Assembly: GCA_003135995.1 (NCBI GenBank)
Contig: PNBM01000226.1
Span: 31,802-38,922, forward strand
From: Ignavibacteriota bacterium
GTDB taxonomy: Bacteria > Bacteroidota > Ignavibacteria > Tepidaquicellales > Tepidaquicellaceae
Direction of reading: 5' to 3'
Length of the DNA stretch: 7,121 bases
Positions 5,183 through 7,121 of the stretch are shown here, piece after piece. Position numbers and translations under genes: made by a program. The notes under the pieces were generated by a model. That model had not been told where the DNA came from. It saw only the letters and a list, made by a program, of their open reading frames with translations, and did not search any database. Each line of letters starts with the position of its first letter. The first letter of the stretch is position 1.

Positions 5183-6745
5183 ATGGAAAATAAAAGCAAC
5201 ATTCTTTGGGTAGATGATGAAATTGATTTATTGAAATCAAACATAATGTTCCTGAAGCAAAAAGGATATAATGTAACAGAAGCAACAAACGGTGAAGATG
5301 CCATTCAAATCATAAAAGACCAGGATTTTGATATAGTGTTCATGGATGAAATGATGACAGGTATGGGCGGACTTGAAACACTTCTTGAAATTAAAGAAAT
5401 TAAGCCAAGTCTTCCCGTCGTTATGGTGACTAAAAATGAAACCGAAAGTCTGATGGAAGATGCAATCGGTAAAAAAATTACAGACTATCTTATTAAACCT
5501 GTAAATCCAAATCAGGTTTTGCTGGTTTGCAAAAAAATCCTTGAATCCAAACGCCTGAAAGGTGACCAGATTTCAAGAGATTATATACAGGAGTTCAATT
5601 CCATTTCCACGGCATTAATGGAAGATTTAAGCTGGGAAGACTGGACGAATATTCATATAAAAATGACGAACTGGGATTTAGAACTCGATGAACATCCTGA
5701 ACTTGGATTAAAACAAACCTTGCAGGACCAGAGGCGCGAGTGTAATGTAGAGTTTTCTAAATTCATTGAAAAAAATTATAAACACTGGCTCGATTATTCC
5801 GAGGATAATCCGACACTTTCTCACCAAATTATAGACAAATATGTTATTCCAGATTTACCAAAATATAATTCGGTGTTTTTCTTTGTTGTGGATTGTATGC
5901 GGCTCGACCAGTGGCTCGTAATGGAAAAATATCTCGATAGTTATTTTAAAATGTCCAAAGAATATTATTATTCTTTATTACCAACTGCAACACCGTATTG
6001 CAGGAATGCAATTTTTGCGGGTCTGTATCCTTCCGAACTCGAAAAACATTATCCCGAATTGTGGAGACAAAATGACGACGATGAAAATTCAAAAAATAAT
6101 TACGAAAAGGAATTTCTCTCGAAACTTCTCGACAGAAGGAAATTCAGGCTGCGCAACGAATTAAAATATACGAAAATTATGGATTCCGAATTCAGCAGGG
6201 GTGTTGAAAATAAAATTTTGTCTTATACAAATAATCACCTGAATGCGATTGTAATTAATTTCGTCGATATGATTGCCCATTCCAGAAGTGACACGGCGAT
6301 ATTAAAAGAAATTGCTCCCGATGAATCTGCTTACAGGTCTTTAACTCAAAGCTGGTTTGAACACTCTTCGTTTTTTGGAATGCTGAGACAACTTGCAGGT
6401 AAACCTGACGTCAAAATTATCATCACGACTGACCACGGAAGTATCCGGTGCCTGCACGGCGTAAGAGCTTTGGGCGACAGGGAATCTTCTCCTAATTTAA
6501 GATATAAATATGGAAGAAATGTGAAAGCAGATTCAAGAAATGCAATATTTATAAAAAACCCGACTGAATATAAACTTCCGCTTCGCAACGGAATAGTTAA
6601 TTATATAATTGCAAAAGAAGATTTCTATTTTGTTTATCCTACTGATTATCATAAATATTTAAATCAGTATAACGATACGTTCCAGCATGGTGGAATCTCG
6701 ATGGAAGAAATGATATTACCCGTCATTTCGCTCGAGTCGAAGTAG
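5183..6745 (+). CDS. porX: PorX-like response regulator: receiver domain plus PglZ (alkaline-phosphatase-like) domain
   Basis: A 520-residue two-component output protein. Residues 4-122 are a CheY-like receiver: Asp11/Asp12 acidic pair, Asp55 as phosphoacceptor (VFMDEMM), Thr83 (MVTKNE) and Lys105 (LIKPVNP), all intact. A helical linker (about 125-220) follows. The PglZ domain (about 228-518) belongs to the alkaline phosphatase superfamily, with likely metal or nucleophile residues in VVDCMRLDQW (Asp237), LPTATPYCRN (Thr268/Thr270), NFVDMIAH (Asp362, His366), TTDHGS (Asp417, His418) and QHGGISMEEM (His502). There is no DNA-binding domain. The order and length match PorX, which in Porphyromonas gingivalis and relatives acts with the PorY kinase and sigma factor SigP to control type IX secretion, and whose PglZ domain has been reported to bind zinc and cleave oligonucleotides. 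No kinase gene or T9SS structural gene lies in the window. It has its own Shine-Dalgarno and a strong terminator, suggesting a single-gene unit. Confidence 0.93.
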   Translation: MENKSNILWVDDEIDLLKSNIMFLKQKGYNVTEATNGEDAIQIIKDQDFDIVFMDEMMTGMGGLETLLEIKEIKPSLPVVMVTKNETESLMEDAIGKKITDYLIKPVNPNQVLLVCKKILESKRLKGDQISRDYIQEFNSISTALMEDLSWEDWTNIHIKMTNWDLELDEHPELGLKQTLQDQRRECNVEFSKFIEKNYKHWLDYSEDNPTLSHQIIDKYVIPDLPKYNSVFFFVVDCMRLDQWLVMEKYLDSYFKMSKEYYYSLLPTATPYCRNAIFAGLYPSELEKHYPELWRQNDDDENSKNNYEKEFLSKLLDRRKFRLRNELKYTKIMDSEFSRGVENKILSYTNNHLNAIVINFVDMIAHSRSDTAILKEIAPDESAYRSLTQSWFEHSSFFGMLRQLAGKPDVKIIITTDHGSIRCLHGVRALGDRESSPNLRYKYGRNVKADSRNAIFIKNPTEYKLPLRNGIVNYIIAKEDFYFVYPTDYHKYLNQYNDTFQHGGISMEEMILPVISLESK

Positions 6746-6760
6746 TGCAGTTTGCTGTAA

Positions 6761-6778
6761 AACAACATTTATGTTGTT
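6761..6778 (+). repeat. Perfect 18-bp palindrome just downstream of the porX-like gene
   Basis: Arms AACAACAT and ATGTTGTT flank TT, starting 15 bases after the stop codon. As RNA this is an AT-rich hairpin followed by AGTTCTTTTG, so it could be a weak first terminator or a 3'-end stabiliser before the stronger terminator at 6817. Its design (8-bp arms, TT centre) equals that of the palindrome upstream of the gene, though the bases differ. Confidence 0.5.
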
Positions 6779-6816
6779 AGTTCTTTTGTAAATATATAAG
6801 TATCCAAAGAAAAAGT

Positions 6817-6848
6817 AAAACCCGTTGAATAATTCCAACGGGTTTTTT
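6817..6848 (+). terminator. Rho-independent terminator of the porX-like gene
   Basis: A perfect 11-bp stem pairs AAAACCCGTTG (6817-6827) with CAACGGGTTTT (6836-6846) around an 8-base loop, and the right arm runs into six T residues (6843-6848). It lies 71 bases past the stop codon. The A-rich left flank means it could also stop transcription coming from the right on the minus strand. Confidence 0.92.
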
Positions 6849-6913
6849 ATTTATTAAAATATTGTTTTCGAGAGCACTTTCGACTTATTATATATTTGAA
6901 GTGACCAAAAAGA

Positions 6914-6997
6914 TAATGTAATTATCGTTACGTAAAACACGTTACGTAAAACGCGTAATGTAAAATATGTTCCGCATAATACGTATTATAAAATGCA
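6914..6997. repeat. Degenerate 14-bp tandem array, six units
   Basis: Six consecutive 14-base units fill 84 bases without a phase break, starting at 6914, 6928, 6942, 6956, 6970 and 6984. The second and third units (TTACGTAAAACACG, TTACGTAAAACGCG) differ at one base; the others match the third unit at about 8 to 9 of 14 positions, keeping a GTAAAA-like core and a final CG. Units carry the self-complementary TACGTA or a decayed form. It is not a CRISPR: unit length is too short and there are no spacers. It could be an old slippage-derived array or clustered binding sites for a downstream gene outside the window. Confidence 0.7.
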
Positions 6998-7059
6998 AAT
7001 CTTTTTAATTATTTTTCCCACGCTCCAGAGGCTGTGTGATAACGCTTCCCAAGGTTTTT

Positions 7060-7088
7060 GTCATTCCAGCGAAAGCTGGAATCCAGAC
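7060..7088. repeat. Dispersed-type hairpin repeat (GTCATTCCAGC...GCTGGAAT)
   Basis: ATTCCAGC (7063-7070) and GCTGGAAT (7075-7082) form a perfect 8-bp stem with a GAAA tetraloop. GTC before and GAC after can extend the stem across a CCA bulge. This matches the widespread bacterial intergenic repeat whose sequence begins GTCATTCC and ends GGAATCCAG, similar in form to the Neisseria dRS3 element. No gene is associated with it here. Confidence 0.8.
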
Positions 7089-7121
7089 GAAATACAAAGT
7101 TTTTGTTTCACACTTTTTCTC

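Larger units (their letters stand above)
6849..7121. other. Non-coding right-hand spacer
   Basis: No reading frame with coding character, start signal or protein similarity is visible on either strand in these 273 bases. Apart from the 14-bp array and the hairpin repeat listed separately, the sequence is AT-rich filler. A more GC-rich patch of unknown nature lies at about 7018-7053. Confidence 0.6.

Noticed and set aside
5183..6745. PglZ of a BREX or Pgl phage-defence system
   Set aside because: The receiver domain fusion, length and lack of brx/pgl neighbours point to PorX instead.
6914..6997. CRISPR array
   Set aside because: Units are 14 bases, contiguous and degenerate, with no unique spacers and no cas genes in the window.

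Overview
The window is AT-rich and compact. It holds six protein genes, five of them complete, separated by intergenic spacers that are unusually rich in repeats. The best taxonomic clue is the gene at 5183-6745, a response regulator fused to a PglZ/alkaline-phosphatase-like domain. This is the architecture and length of PorX, the regulator tied to type IX secretion in Bacteroidota. A lipoprotein-type LptC and the lack of Shine-Dalgarno sequences before most genes fit the same picture. I infer a Bacteroidota/Chlorobi-group bacterium, possibly Ignavibacteria-like, with an LPS-bearing outer membrane. No rRNA, tRNA, CRISPR array or transposase gene is visible.

Layout. 1-1535, minus strand: a threonine synthase-like PLP enzyme is followed after 5 bases by a dihydropyrimidinase/D-hydantoinase-family gene that runs off the left edge. 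1536-1714: spacer with a GC-rich palindromic repeat of a dispersed type. 1715-3420, minus strand: kdsD (arabinose-5-phosphate isomerase, Kdo synthesis), then a spacer of about 200 bases with two different short repeat arrays, then lptC (LPS transport). 3421-3661: divergent promoter region. 3662-5083, plus strand: a TRAM-domain, Fe-S 5-methyluridine RNA methyltransferase (RlmD/RlmCD type). 5183-6745, plus strand: porX-like regulator with an 18-bp palindrome in front, a second palindrome behind, and a strong rho-independent terminator at 6817-6848. 6849-7121: no gene, but a six-copy degenerate 14-bp tandem array and a dispersed hairpin repeat.

How the genes relate. kdsD and lptC both serve lipopolysaccharide (Kdo supply and LPS export). 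PorX, by family knowledge, controls secretion of proteins that are often anchored to LPS, so several genes concern the cell envelope, although no direct regulatory link is visible. The threonine synthase-like/hydantoinase pair looks like one translationally coupled unit and may be catabolic rather than biosynthetic. The RNA methyltransferase is housekeeping. I see no clear undescribed multi-gene system. The most interesting items are the hydantoinase/PLP-enzyme pair, the palindromes around porX, and the number of distinct repeat families in the spacers.
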